Notes: generated from the sequence alone by a model not told the origin. A stretch of DNA of 64,000 bases from Sialis fuliginosa (GCA_961205875.1 OY540815.1:7068001-7132000), one strand, 5' to 3'; numbered from the stretch's first letter, positions 35,501 to 50,500 are shown. Made by a program: numbers and translations.

Positions 35501-38500
35501 GTTTGATCTATGAGTCTGAAATTTTGGGACAACTAACTTTTGATCCAAAGCTAAAACATAGGCATGCGGGGCCGAAAAAAAAACACCCTAAATTTGACAT
35601 ATTCGTAATTTAAAAACAGTTCGTTATGGCAGGGATTTCATTCCCGTTTTTATCCAGTTAAAATTACTAATTTATTCTAATTTATGTGTGTATTTGTATA
35701 ATACACTTACACAGATAAAAAATAAGTCCTTGTTTTATATAAATAATATAAGAATATACAGTAGGATCTCATTTTACGCGATAGATACGTTCCACAGAAA
35801 ACCGCATACAAAAAATCGCAAAAATAGACATTTCTTACATTGTGAAATTAGGAATACGTTCCAATTTTTTTTCTAAAACTGCGTAAAACCAAATCAATCA
35901 ATAAAAATAGGCTGAAAATTGTGTAAAAAAAAATTCTGAAAATTCACGAAAATAAGAATGCCTCAAAAATATTAAAGAAAATTAATTTGACAATCTGAAA
36001 GAAATTGGTATAAAACATAAAATAAAATAAGTTTGTTTTTTAATTTTATTTATTTAATTTCAATGACAAAAATCCACACCGTTTGTAAATTGTTGCAAAA
36101 TTTTGTTGAACGAAAATTTTAATAATAACAAAACGTTTACATATTTAAATTCCTTGAATTATCAGCTTTCATTTAATATCCCCCTCACCGAAACAAGGAA
36201 TTCCTGAATTTTCATGAAAAATCGCAACAAATCCACGTAAAAAGAGACCTACTGTACTCTTAATTAATTAAACTACATATATATTTTTAATTATATTTTG
36301 AATACGTTTTTATATTTATTACATATTACATCACATCCAAATGACAAGTTATATTTTTTTAATTAATGGTAAGCCATTAAATAAATTATATTATTAATAA
36401 TATTTTTTTAATATTTTATAAAAAACATTAATTCTTATGATTATTCTTTTAATTGAAATGTACTGCTTCAATTAATTAATTAATTAAAATTTTACTTATT
36501 GTACATTATCATGAAGGTATTTAAGTATAAAAAATATTTAAAATATAACTTTTATATAGACGGTGAAACATTTTGAATTTTATTTTTATAAATTAATTTA
36601 CGATATACAACTGCAGCAACAATCGTTTACAAAAAGAAAATACCATTAACACTTTTAATATAACATAAAAGATGAACGGCAACGCGGTTGAAATGAAAAA
36701 TGGTGATTTGAAGAACGGTTGCAGTAGTACGCAGTCAATGTGTGAACGCAGGGGTACACGCATTGCGCCTCTGTCCACGCAAACACGTACAGTCAGCTGG
36801 AGCGAATCTCTCGTCGAGAACGATACCGCCGAACCCGGCACACCGAAAACTCCAAGAACATCTACCACACCAGGTACACACAAACACACAACACACGCAA
36901 TCTGGTGTCACTTTATAAATAGGATACCTACTAAAAAAATAGTCGAATATTTTTTCTACCTCAATAGATTTTTTTTAATTTTAATTTTAATTGCTTCCTC
37001 GCAATATCGAAGATACGAGAAGCTTTGTGATAGTTTCAGATTGAGACAAAAAAAATGTTCTCCACTTTTTGTTTCGTGTCTGTCTGTCTGTCCGTCCGTC
37101 CGTCCATCCGTCGTCTATCCCCTGAATCCTTGCCACACGCATAAAATAAGAACCACTGAACCGATATTATTGAAACTTGGTCGGATGTTTGGGTCTGGCT
37201 TGAGAACGGTCCCATTTCAAAATCATCAAAATCGTGTGTAAGGGGGAGGGATGACATCCCAAAATATTAATTTTTTCAAGATATCTCAAGAACGACACAT
37301 GTTACGTGAAAATTTTATAAAATATTTTTTACAAAGATTTATCTCAATTTATATTAAAAATTCGTGTTTTGTTTTTCTAAATTGATATTTGCTTGGACAT
37401 ATTAAATCTCATTTTGACGTTTTAAATGTCATTTTGACGTTTGCCTAAATTTAAATTTAGATTGAAATTGTCAAAAAATTAAAAATATACGAAAAAAGAA
37501 TCAGGTACGTTTTAAGAAAAAATTCGAACTAATATTTTTTTAGTAAAATTGTATAAAAATTAAATGGTTAACCAATTCCAGGTAATTTATCTAAACACTA
37601 CCGGCTTTTATTTAAATTGTTCAATAATTAACTACCTTTGGTGAATTTAGTACGAGGAAGCACTGTGCATTTACTTGGCATATGTTTTTTTACTAGTTAT
37701 ACGTGATGCAATTAATAAAAAGGTAATTTTAAAAACGATTATATCGTGTTCTAATAAATCAAACTTAAGTTTTAATAGAGCCTTAATTTCTTAATTAATG
37801 ATCAGTCGAAATTTCTAGAATTTCATAATAAATAAAATATGATAGGGTTCCGTAGTCATTCTCTTTCGAAATGAACTACATTTCTACAATTAAAAAATCT
37901 ACAGTGTTCGTTATAATTTTCATTGAAAATTCTAATTAAAATCCACATTCTGATTTTTTTTGCATCGATAGTTTAGAAATTAGAGGGAGGAGGGACACTC
38001 TGAAAACGAATTTGAAAGAAAACATCTCGTGACTGAAGGGTTAAAATCAAAAGGTCCTAAAACATGTTGCATTTTAGAAGACTTTTCTAAAGATACCCCA
38101 TTCAATGGGGTAAGTGAACATTTTTTTAGTACCTCTTCAGTGTATGGGGGGGGGGGAAATTTCATCATTTCTGTTTTACGAAATTTCATCTTAATTGCAG
38201 TGCCGGATTAAGCCAGCGCGTGCCTGTAGCAAATGTTATAAATAGGCCCTTGGCAGTAGCATCACTAGGAGGGGAGGAGGTGACACCCGGGGTAGAAATC
38301 GATAGTGTCATCCCCCCTTCAAAAAAATAAATAGAATGAGCTTTGGATCATGTTAATCTAATAATTTTTCGCGGAGATATAACTGTTTAAAAAATTGAAT
38401 TTTTTTTACTTTTTTTTATTTATCCCTTAATATGTATAATAAAACACCACTTTTACAGACAAACTTTTGTCATTTTAATGTGAGCAAATTTATAAAAATC

Positions 38501-41500
38501 GATTTTTCGAATCGAGATCGGAAACCCTTAAATTAAATTATTAATTACTGTAGATTTGGACACCCTGTATCAACCATTGGACGGTAAATTGTAAATCTAA
38601 TAAGATATATTTTTTGGGGCCCCCAGCGACGCAGGACCCGTAGCATTTACTACTCCTGCTACATGGCTAATCCGGCACTGCTTAATAGGTACATAAATGA
38701 GAGAATGGGGGAACTTTGACATACAGACGGACAAATCGAAACTATATACGAGTTCCTAGTTTTCTACGAAACCTTAAAAATTATGCTAAGGAAAGGAACC
38801 TCAAAGTATATTTTTCGGGGTAGCTTTCCACCGATAAAAAAATGATATAAAATAGATAATTATATTTTCTACATTTAAACATTAATTTAAATAAAATATT
38901 TTTTCTATTAGGTACCTAAACATAAAAAAACAGTTAGCGGTTCAATACCGTTAAAAATGCTTAACCGGAACGAAAACCGAACCGCTTAAACTATGATAAA
39001 CAGATAATTATTTTTTTATTAGAAATTCACGTCTCTGATTAATAATGATTTACAAACAATCCTTAAAAATGTATCAACAATTCTATAAGGTCATAATAAT
39101 ATCTTCTTGCAAAATTTTTTACATGTTGTAGATAAAAATGGTTATTATAACAAGTCATAATTTATTTTGATTGAAAAAGTGGTTATTTATTTATTGTTCA
39201 TCAAGATATAAGTGTTATATAAAAATGGTATGAATAAATAACTAATCAATTAATTATTTTATAAATTATTGGATTTGTTGGGATGCTGTTTGTGATATAA
39301 TCAGGGTCATGCTGGCATAAATCAGCGTTCTAGAAAGAATTTTTGTTAAACTTCGCATCTTATATTTTATAAAATATATAATACAGTATTTTATATGTAT
39401 ATATCGTCAGGTTACTGCAAAAACCAGATAAGTCGCATATTGTAGTTTTTAAGATATAAGTGTTTTAAACTTAAAAAGGACATGAAAAATCCCTGAAACC
39501 AATAACATTTTATTTTTTGCACATGCGTACTGACCTTTTATATCTGTAAGAGTTTTATCTTATTTTTACAGTAGACCTGGGTGAAACTTTTAGGTGTATA
39601 AATGCACTTAAAACTAAAAAAATGTAAATAGTGGAGTTATCTGGTTTTTGCAGTAACCCGACGATATGCAAAATGTTCCAGTTTCGAAGGGGCGGGCAGT
39701 TTTTTTTCGAAAACGGCTATAGGTTGGGGTGCACAAACAAAGTCAATTTTTCAAATAAATCATTTTTGTGACGTCGGTCACAGAATTATTTTTTATATGT
39801 CATCAAAAACAGGACAAAAAAAGAAAAATAATGTTTCTATCACCCGGTGTGGGAAAAAATGTATGATCCTGCGAAGCTGGAACATCCTGCATATAGAATA
39901 CAATATAATATCAAAATGGTAATAACACACACCAAAAATGTAGTTACAATGCAGTTGTAGCAAGTCCTTAATCCTTATACTAGTCTAATGCCCAATTTCA
40001 ATAAATATATTATTTATATAGTCATATCTAAGATTTTAATAAATTTCGAAATTGATAAATAAGATACAAGTATGCTCTGTTTGGTCTATTACGAGATTTA
40101 CTAAACTCTAACCAAGGTATATAATGACAAGCTAAAATGTTATAAATGTATACTTAATAAGTACAGTAAAAATATATTTTTCGAACACAATATTTTCTTT
40201 ATCAACGAAAATTGGTACATAGTTTGTTACCTACATTTTAATAAAATCGATGAGTGCAGTTGCCATTTTGAAGTTATTCGCGTAAAAAAAACAGTTTTTC
40301 GCCCCTTTCACCCCCTAAACTCATCGATTTCTTAAAGTGTAGGTATCGAACTATCTCTATACCAATTTTCGTTAATAAAGGAATTATTGCGTTCAAAAAA
40401 TCCATTTTTACTGTACTAATTAAGTATACATTTATAACATTTGAATATATTCCCGTGGTGACGTAATTCCCGTGCAAACGCTGATTGGTCAAAGAGCTAC
40501 GAGACTACCTTGTCTTTATATACCTTGAGCTACACCCATAAAAATGTTTACTTGAAAAGCAAGAGAAAATATTCTCTTCGAGATATTTTATTTTGCATTA
40601 GATTAAGATAATTTCTAATATTGTTTTCGATATAAATAAAACAAGGATTGTCTTGACCCAATGCAGTTTTTTTCTGTGTATATTGTCCTGACCACGTACC
40701 CTAAAGTAGACAAATTATAATTTGTTTTCTGTTTTGTCTTTTACTAATTTAACTTACGAACTTTTTTTGTTAAAATAGATACATTATTGCAGATTTACTG
40801 CAATTACGTCGATGGGGACGATTGCACCCATTGTCTCTGTGAATTCGACGCCTATGTTTGTGTGCATGTATCGCACGATTTTGTTAGTACCACTATATTT
40901 ATTGAAACTGAATACTATATTTACCTTTTGATGTCTACGAATCATAATGAATATTGGATATAGTGACTCTTGCAAAGACATATTTAAAAAATACGAGCTA
41001 TTAACCCTACCAGCTATATATATTCTTGAATCTGCATGTTTTGTGAATGGTAACCTCAAGTACTTTGAAAAATATAATATAGATCACGAGTATGATACCA
41101 GATTTAAATCTGAATTTTATGTACTACTTATGGTACAACATATTTAACAAAAAATACTATAAACAATCTAATGAAAATCTACAATAAAGTACCCCAATAT
41201 ATAAAAAATTTAGAGCTAAAAAAATTCAAAAAAAAAATTGCAAAAGTTTTTAATACAAAAATGCATATATAGTTTAACAGAATTTTAGAATTTATTTTAT
41301 AATTTAATTATAAATAGTAAGTTTATATTTTTATTTTTTTAAGTCAATCAAAATATGTATTATAATAGAATTATAGTGTTAATTTCTCTTCTCTGTTTAT
41401 ATGACTTATTCGATAGCATTTTTTTGTAATGTTCATTTATGAATAAAAATCATTATTATTATTATTATTACAAACGTATGTATTTTAATTTTAGGGCATG

Positions 41501-44500
41501 AAAAATGTACTTTCCATCATGACATGGAGCTCGACCATAAACCACCGACTCGTGAAGCGTTATTACCAGATATGTCTTCAGCATACAGACAGCTGCTGGG
41601 GTCGTTAGGGGAGAATCCGGACAGACAGGGACTGCTCAAGACTCCGGAAAGAGCCGCTAAAGCTATGCTCTTTTTCACAAAAGGATACGACCAAAGCTTG
41701 GAAGGTAAGTCGCTGTTATTATTTATTTTTTATGTTGTTGAAAATTACATTGTTGCTAAATATGAATAATTATATGGGGGTAAAAACTACGATAAGTTAA
41801 AATTGAAAAATAGGTATTTCTTTATTTATTAAATTTTTGTGTAAATATTTTTTTATCGGATATCACATCTGAATAAATAAGACTAAGGTCGAAACCATTC
41901 CGGATAAAAATACACAAAAATTTACATAGATATATACAGTTGTATTTATAATTATATCATTCAAAAGATTCCACTGAATAAAATAAAAAAAGTTAATTGA
42001 TACTACCATATTTTAAAACTTTCCGCCTTACGTTGAAACAATTTTAAATACATCTGCATTTTTTAAAATACATAATTATATATTTACTATACAGGTGATT
42101 CAGCACTGTCTTGCCAAACTTGAACAGTACATCGAGAAAAATATTTTAAGCAAAAAACATTATATAAACATGTGTCCGAAAATTTGTCATGAGGGGGCTA
42201 CAGCTCTCCAAAGATTTTACTCAAAATTAGTTTTTATTTAATATCTTGAGAACCCATTGTGCTATAGTTATGAAATTTGATACAGGGTTTAGAATTAATA
42301 AGTGTTATCTATATCCAGTATCAACCAATAGTAATTTTGACCGGGGTTGTATGGGCCCAGGAGGCCCGTCGATTTTTATTCAGTATTTTTTGTTCTTCAA
42401 TTTTTTCCTGAGTTAAAAATTTGAATAAGACTGCATGAGACAAAACATACAAAAATATACTCTGCCCATTTATCATAGGATAAACCATTTACGAGCAATA
42501 TCGATGTAAAAGAAAGCATGCAGAATTTTACTTAATACGGATGCTTCAAATTAAACAAAATAAATTTATATTCCTGTTTTTTGATTAAATGTAAGAAAAA
42601 AGTTCATGTACATATATCACCTAATACGTGTCCTCTTAGACCTATAGCCAGTTCTATTAATGTTGCAAGTAATTTACTAACATAACTAGAAAGCGATACT
42701 TAAAATGGCTATTTGTTGGTAAGGATGCATTTTTGGAGGTATATTTTTATTATTTTTTTGTCTTATTTTTTATCATAGAACAAGCATATAAAATTATTTT
42801 TTGTAATTTGAAGCATCCGTATTAGGTAAAATTCTGCGTTCTTTCTTTTGCATCCATATTTCTCGTAAACGGTTTATCCTATGATAAATAAGCAAAGTAT
42901 ATTTTTGTGTATTTTGTGCCATACAATCTTATTCAAGTGTCTAATTTAGGAAAAAATTAAAGAACAAAAAAATACTAGATAAAAATCGATGGGCCCACTG
43001 GCCCCATACAGCCCTGATCTAAATTATAATTGCTCAATACTGGAAATCGATAACACTTATTAATACTAAACCGTGTATCAAATTTCATAACTTTAGCACA
43101 ATGAAGTATCCAGTTATTAAATAAAAACTAATTTTGAATAAAATTTTTGCAGGGCTGTAGCCCCCTTACGAAAAATTTCCGGACACATGTTCATATAATA
43201 TTTTTTGCTTAAAATATTTTTCTTAATTTACTGTTCAAGTTTGGCACGACATCGCTGAATCACCCTGTATATGAGTACCCATAATAATAAAATAAGTTTT
43301 AATTGATTTTTTAGATGTTATTTTGCATTAAAATATAAAACACTAATGTTTTTTTAATAATAAAATTTTTAAATTTCAAATAATTTTTTTTATATGATAA
43401 AAAAATGGCGTTGTTTGATATTAAAATTTTATTCTTTAAATAATATTGTTAAAAGCAACTCGAAGAGCTTTATATACGAATACATTATTTTCATTGATTT
43501 ATATTAATTTATACATCACAACTTTTATTTTTCTTGCATCATTATTTTATTACTATACCATCTTTTTTTAATATGACTTGCCTGTAATTATCATAATATT
43601 GATACGATTAGCATATTTAATGTAGATGTTTTCTAATTAGGAAGCTATTTAAATGACAAATAACAAATATTTTTGCATATTACTACAATAACTAGTTATA
43701 CATCGAAAAATTTCAATGTACCTACTTTATATTTGTAGTAAATAATTATAATCGAACCTAAACTAAACTTAATTTCGAAGTAATAAAAATATTTGTTATG
43801 TATTGAGTTTGGGGAAATTGAGATTTATTTTCAGCTGGGCTAGGCCATACATTGAAAACCGGCACTGCTTTTAAGCCTTGACAAGGTTCTCAATTCGACA
43901 ATATAATTTTTTATATGTATATTCGGGTATAACTCCGCCAAATATTCACCGATTTGGACGATTTTTGTTTGTTTGAAAGTGTATACCCCTGAGGTGGTCC
44001 CATATTAATTTTATCAAAATCTGATCATGAACTTCTTAGATACGCCACTCAAATCAGAAAAATAAAAAACTATAAAACCGACTTAAAACAAACACAAACA
44101 AAAGTATATAATTATTGAATTTAACAGTTTTTGATGTCGGTGCCAAACTAACAACTTTTTAAGAAAGAAAAAATAAAACCGACTTCAAAAACTGTTAAGT
44201 TTAATTATTACATACAGAATTTTTAAAAGTCGGTTTTATTTTTTTCTTAAACAGTTTTTTTCATGGCAATTAATTATTAAAATGTCTCTATTTCAAGTTC
44301 ATATGCTTGACTTTGCCTTTATGTAATCTGGTGAAATATTGCTATATTACTATCGGCAATGGATTATTTCGAAGTGCATTTCTAGTGTACGTGTATTAGC
44401 CATGGGTTTTGTAGAGCAGTCACTCTATGTTCTCTGTAACTGGTTGTTTTGTCGGCCACGGCCAATCACTTCTTAAACACTTCAATCTCATTAATTCAAA

Positions 44501-47500
44501 AAAATAATCATTAATTACGTATTCCGATGAATGAATTATATACATTCTGGATTAATACTTCGTTGATTGAATTTTTGTTATCGGAAAATTAAAAAGATTA
44601 TAAGAAGTTCCATTCAAAATCCTGAAATGATTCACCATAGATAAAGCAAAGATATCGCCAAAATAAAATCAATAAATTTAAATATTGCGAGTGTGACCCC
44701 ATACTTGATTTCCATGTTCCATAATAGTTTTTTTATATTTAAAATATTTTTAATATTAGTTTTGTAATATCCTCAATAACGTAAAAGAAAATTGTATACA
44801 ATAATAATAATCTAATAATTTGAATTTACTCTATTTAGTTTCCAAGGCAACGTGAAGAGGGTTTTTTCACCCCTTTTAATGGCTACTTTGGCATCTATAA
44901 ATAAATAAGTGTCCTTTAGAAGTCTTGAGGCTTCCGCGGTGCTTTTGGTATGGATCTTGGCTTCTGGGTGTAAACCGCGTCGATTTGGTCTCTTCTAATG
45001 CAATGTGTGACGAAACGTTGGCCGATAACACAACCAAATCGACGCGGCTTACACCCAAAAGCCAAGATTCAAGTGTCTGAGTTTAAAATTGGCGAGATAC
45101 ACCTCGCAAGTTTTCTTGTTAGACAATAATAGGTATAAAATTTCGAATATTTCCAAAACCTTTACTCCACTTAGCACCAAAATCAATAGGTCTGGAGTAC
45201 TCACTAAGATCATATATTAAACATACTAGTGTGTTTAATATATGCTAAGATAAACATTTTTCCTAAAAATAATTCAAATCGGTGCATTTTTACGGTATAT
45301 CTAGTTATCGTGAACGAAAGAAAATTCTATTAAAATATTTCCATTTCTTCCAGATTATACAATTGATTTTATTTTGTTAATATCTGATATGCTACTTATT
45401 TACTATGTGTTACTTACCCTTTATTAATCTTGTGGCGTCCGTGATTACACACAAACATTTGTTTATGCAAGATTAACGTTTGCAATAGCTGCATATTGAC
45501 AATCCTCTACCCGACCTTTAAATTCACTGAAAATACTTTCACACTGTAGAAGTTATTATTACTGAAGTCCATGATAACATGCATACTAATTGTTCTAGAT
45601 ATGTGTTTTTATAAAACATCTAGTTTATATAATTTGATTTATAATAGGTGTGATGTCCCTGTTCAAGTTTATGCCATTATTTATGTCCGTGACAAGAATT
45701 TTTATGATTTAATTGGTTGTTATTAAAAATAGTTTTAAGCATAAACACAAATATGAATACCCAGTGGCGCACCCAGGAGGAGTAGGGATTAGAACCCCCC
45801 CTATAATTTGTCAATATACATTATTTAGTTTAACAATTATTAGATAAAAAAATGAAAATTATATATGTATTTTTTTTCTGGGTGCGTTAGTGTGATTACC
45901 GATTACTTTAGTAGAAAAATTTTGGTTTTATCAAAAAAACTTAATAACAAATATAATTAGAAATTAATGTAAAAAAACGATACCTTTGCTAAATTATTTA
46001 AAGAGAGATGAGGGGAAAGACAGACAGACAGTCAGACATAAAATGAAATGACTTAAATCGGAAAAATAAAGAGGAAATTTTGAAATTAACAATTGAAAAA
46101 TGATCCTTTAGATATGGGGAGATAACAAAATTAATAATTAAAGAGAATCAAATATTTTTCACAAGTTGCAAACTTTCGCGGTTTTGAACTTTGTTTTAAT
46201 CATTTGCCTCCTATCCGTATTCAAAGAGTTTAGCACGTGGAAGTACTATACCAGGGCTAGCTAACCCGCGGCCCGCTTCGCTCTTATGTGCGGCCCGCTG
46301 CCACATATGAACAAATTACGTTTTTATAATGTTAATTTTAACTATCAGGTGTTTCACAATGACTAAAGTTGGTTTTAATTTCCCGTTGTTTTCTTTAAAA
46401 TATTGTTCTATTTATGTGACTTAACTACTCATTTTAATTGGTAATTTTGTTTTATAATATAATACAAAGTTAGAATTTGAAGTATTTTTGTGAATAAATA
46501 AAACCATTATTTATTAGTATTTTAAATACTTGAAACAATACAGATATATTTTATTGTTGGTTACATTTTTCCCTCGGATCGAATGAGACAAATTACAACC
46601 CTTTATCTGTGACGGGGCAAAATATTGTGATTTTTTCGATATTTATTAATTATACAAAATCGTAACTATCTCGGTTTCTATGCGAGGTAGTGGGTAATTT
46701 TTTCTCTAAAACTCCTGCACTTATGAAGGTTTATTCCCATCTGCACCGGATCGAATGAGATCAATTACAACCTTTCATTTGTAAAAATTATCTTTAAATT
46801 TTTTATGCTAATACATTTAAGAGTTTGGGGATGGGGGGTTAAAAGTCATTATATTATAAAATTGATTACATAAACTATCTATTGGCTTTTTATTTATTGC
46901 TCTATGATTATTACTTCCGGAGATATAAGCTTCCAAAGTGTGACATATTTTCGTTACATTCGTGTTTCCGAGCTTATTCCCTAATATTGCAGGGGAAGAC
47001 GTAGTTTTACTTAAAAAAAAAGAAAAGAAATTGATTAGAAAAAATTCAAAACTGGAAAATCTATTTTTTTTTTTTTAATTACTCGTTTATGTGCGGCCCT
47101 CGGAAAATTTTAGGTTGTCAATGTGGCCCGAGGTGCAATTTGGGTTGGCCAGGCCGGTACTATACCATTATTTGATGGATTTAATTTTTACTACTAAATT
47201 TATAACTCACAATCAAATATATTAACATATATTATATGCTTACATCAATAAATTTCAATCATACATATAATTTGAATGCTATAAAATCAAGAGATTATAA
47301 GTAAAAGTTGCCTTTATATCGATACATCAACAATATAAAAATACTAAAATAGTTATATAGATGTAAATGACCTTCTTATATATTAATGAAATGCAATAAT
47401 TTGTTATATTTATAAAACTGGTATTGTAACATATTTTTAACTAATCATCGTTGGTTAAATAGTAATTCGCTATTAACATTAATTAATGTAGTAGTACTTC

Positions 47501-50500
47501 ACAGGTTATAAGTATAGAAATAAACATTTATAGGTGGAAAAAACATCAGAATGATTGTAAAATGTGTATTATAAATATAATCTAGTATTTTATACGTATT
47601 AATTTTTATTTGTAAAAATAGACGCAATAAAATATCTACGCAATATTTGAAAAGTATTTTTCATGTGCGCAGAATTTTTAAACAAAAGATTTACAATATA
47701 AAATGATGAAATATATGTTTTAAATGAATTACGATAAAAATATTCGACATATATATGCTACCAATGTTTTATAGTCTGTTTCATTTAAGATTGCAGCGTT
47801 AGCTAACATACGCTCCTGAGTGGGCAAAAGGCCAGGTAAATTCACAATAATACAATTTTCACTGACGTAATACATCTACTAATTCATGGAAACAAATGCA
47901 ATTAAATTTCTTAATATAAAGGTGAGTTTTATTTCTTACAAATTTTAGAGTGTATATAAAAACGATTGCCAATTTTTTAACGTGGAGTATCGCTTCTTAC
48001 TATCTTTATTCTGTGGGCTAGCCTAGTGCCTGTGTGAATCGTACCGTGTACCCCTCGCCCACCATTGCAATCTTAAATGAAACAGACTATAGGTATGTAA
48101 TACAATTAGATGACAAAAGCCGATCGTTTCGAATTAACGATTTTTATAAACTCTCAAAATTGTTTCTTTCAACCCTGATTGCAGGATTTGCTCAACAACT
48201 AGAAATGGGGACTTTTCAAAACTGTCTCTAAATCCGTGAAAAATTTCATAACTATTGGAATTATTTGGAACTTTCGCACAATTTTCCTGAACTAACATGT
48301 TTATGAATATATTTGATTTTGGTACAAAAATCAATATTTGAGATGAACATTTTACAGACAGACACAAGCACAACCGGTATCTTATCTCGGACATGATTTT
48401 TCGATCTTATATACATACATACTAGCTTGACCCGCGCGGCTTCGCTCGCGTGGGATACGGAATTATTGTTTAGGATTAAAAAAAAGTCCACGTAAACAAA
48501 ACCCAAATATTTTAAATTTTCTTTGTAACATAAAAGCAATCATTGTGGCTTAAATATAAAAGCTAGACATATGGTGTCGCTGACTTTATTGTAGATCTTT
48601 TGATTCTTCGCAATTCTTTAAAACATTATTTTGTTCAATATTGAACGGTTTAGGCAGTGTATTGTAAAATAGCGCACCGACGGCAAAATTTTTTTCCGAC
48701 TTGATTTACTATTATCGTTACTACTTAGTTGTCATGTTACCTAACATAACAAAATATAGCCTATAACCTGGCCAGGGAACGTAACTACATATGAATTAAA
48801 AAGGAAACCACGTAAATCGGATTAGTGGTTCTCGAGTGATAAGGGCACAAACGGACAGAATATCTAACGAATATACCATTGAAAAGTTTATCACAACTAA
48901 TTTATAATAAATTCCCACGCTTTAGAACAAGCGTCTAAAGTTCCACCGACACAAGCAAATCAACAGGTCCTTTCTGCGACCTCACTCCAGACAAAATCTG
49001 TCAAGTGTAATAACAACGGAAATGAAGAACTCCTTTGTACGAGTTCTCTCAGACATTTACGTCCTTTTCATGCGTAGATAATCCACTGCTATTACATCTA
49101 TTGATTTTTTTGTTTTTAAGTTGTTGGTGTAGTTAATTTACAAATAATATTAAATAAATTTAAATTAATATACCTATAACTTTTCTCTTGCATTTTCATG
49201 ATTTAATTCATATATTATAAAATATTTATTATTCGATTTAAAATTTCTTATCAAAATTTTTAACCGACTTCAAAAAATGAGGAGGTTCTCAATACGACAA
49301 TATATAGTTTTTATGGTTATTCGGGCATAACTCCGATAAATATTCACCGATTTGGACGATTTTTGTTTGTTTGAAAGAGTATACTCCCGAGATGATTCCA
49401 TATAAATTTTATTAGAATCTGATCATGGACTTCAAAGATACGCCACTAAAAAGTGAAAAATAAATATAATTGATTTCGAAAACTGTTAAATTTAATTATT
49501 ATATACTTTCCAGTGCCTTTAGTTGTTTTTTTTACTATTTACACTCAATTTCGTATAATTATATAGACAGTAGGGGGGTGGGGGGTAAAATATTTGTGCC
49601 CTCTAATTTCGATTTCGAAATCATGTCGTTCAACATCTTTAACTATTCAAAATTAAAAGAGACGAGTAATTATTTTCTTCATTTACGAAGTTAAAAAACA
49701 ATTAAAACTCTATATATGCGTAAATTTAATATAATACGAAGATAAAACAGGACACGAGAGGGAAGACAGCTATTTGCTTTGTAATTGGTCTATGACAGGC
49801 GCGTATACAAGAGAGGGGGGGTCAAGGGGTCATGACCCTCTCTAAGAATTAAAAAAAATACACTAGATATTATGAAGAAATCCGAAAGTTATTTAAAGTA
49901 TAGTCAGATGAGTTCAAATCACTATGTATTAATAAATTTTCAATTACAAAATCATTTGAATAAAAATTTATATTATAGAAATGAAGATTGACATACTATT
50001 TTTAATATATCTAATTAGAAATTATTTTATATTAGTTATAGGAAATTGATTTGACTTAATTTCTAGTTGCCATATTGTGCATCTCTTTCTAATACCGTTT
50101 ATTGCAAAATTCGAATTTGTAAAATAAGAAATTAAGTAAAGAATTTGCAGTCAAGAAAATGTTTGTTAACTAATATCTCGAAAACACAGCTCTTGATTTA
50201 TAGTTTATTAATCAGCGAATTTTTCTGTATACTGTTCTGGAATTTATTTTTTACAAAAACTAAACAATAAGAAATATTTTGAGATTTATTATACGTTTAT
50301 TTCAAATACATGTATATACTTCTATTAGAAAGTTAAATTTATAATTTTTTTTCTGTATGACCCCCTCCGAGAAGTTAGGCTGTATACGCGCATGGTCTAT
50401 GAATGACTGCAATTAACGATACAGTAACATGCTTTATAAATGAGTTACTGCGGGCTTTATCAGCCCGTCTGGGAGCTTTGTATGCAACTCAATCGAATCT

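Larger units (their letters stand above)
36874..41494. other. GCH1 intron before the first common exon
   Basis: No further coding exon seen. Contents: an inverted copy of the 1-465 repeat (36965-37345), a repeat shared in opposite orientation with 52735-52880 (37440-37620), hAT MITE (38198-38680), two adjacent foldbacks (39403-39665 and about 39669-39898), a TIR element (40113-40527) and a LINE 3' fragment (40947-41460). Confidence 0.5.

Noticed and set aside
36672-37241. Continuation of the GCH1 exon ORF past 36873 (PSVRPSV-type residues)
   Set aside because: The donor at 36873 and the in-phase common exon show that the reading after it is intron, here a CAGA-type repeat.
40784-41059. Minus-strand ORF of 91 codons over the LINE fragment
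   Set aside because: Antisense of a region that reads as a LINE ORF2 C-terminus on the plus strand.
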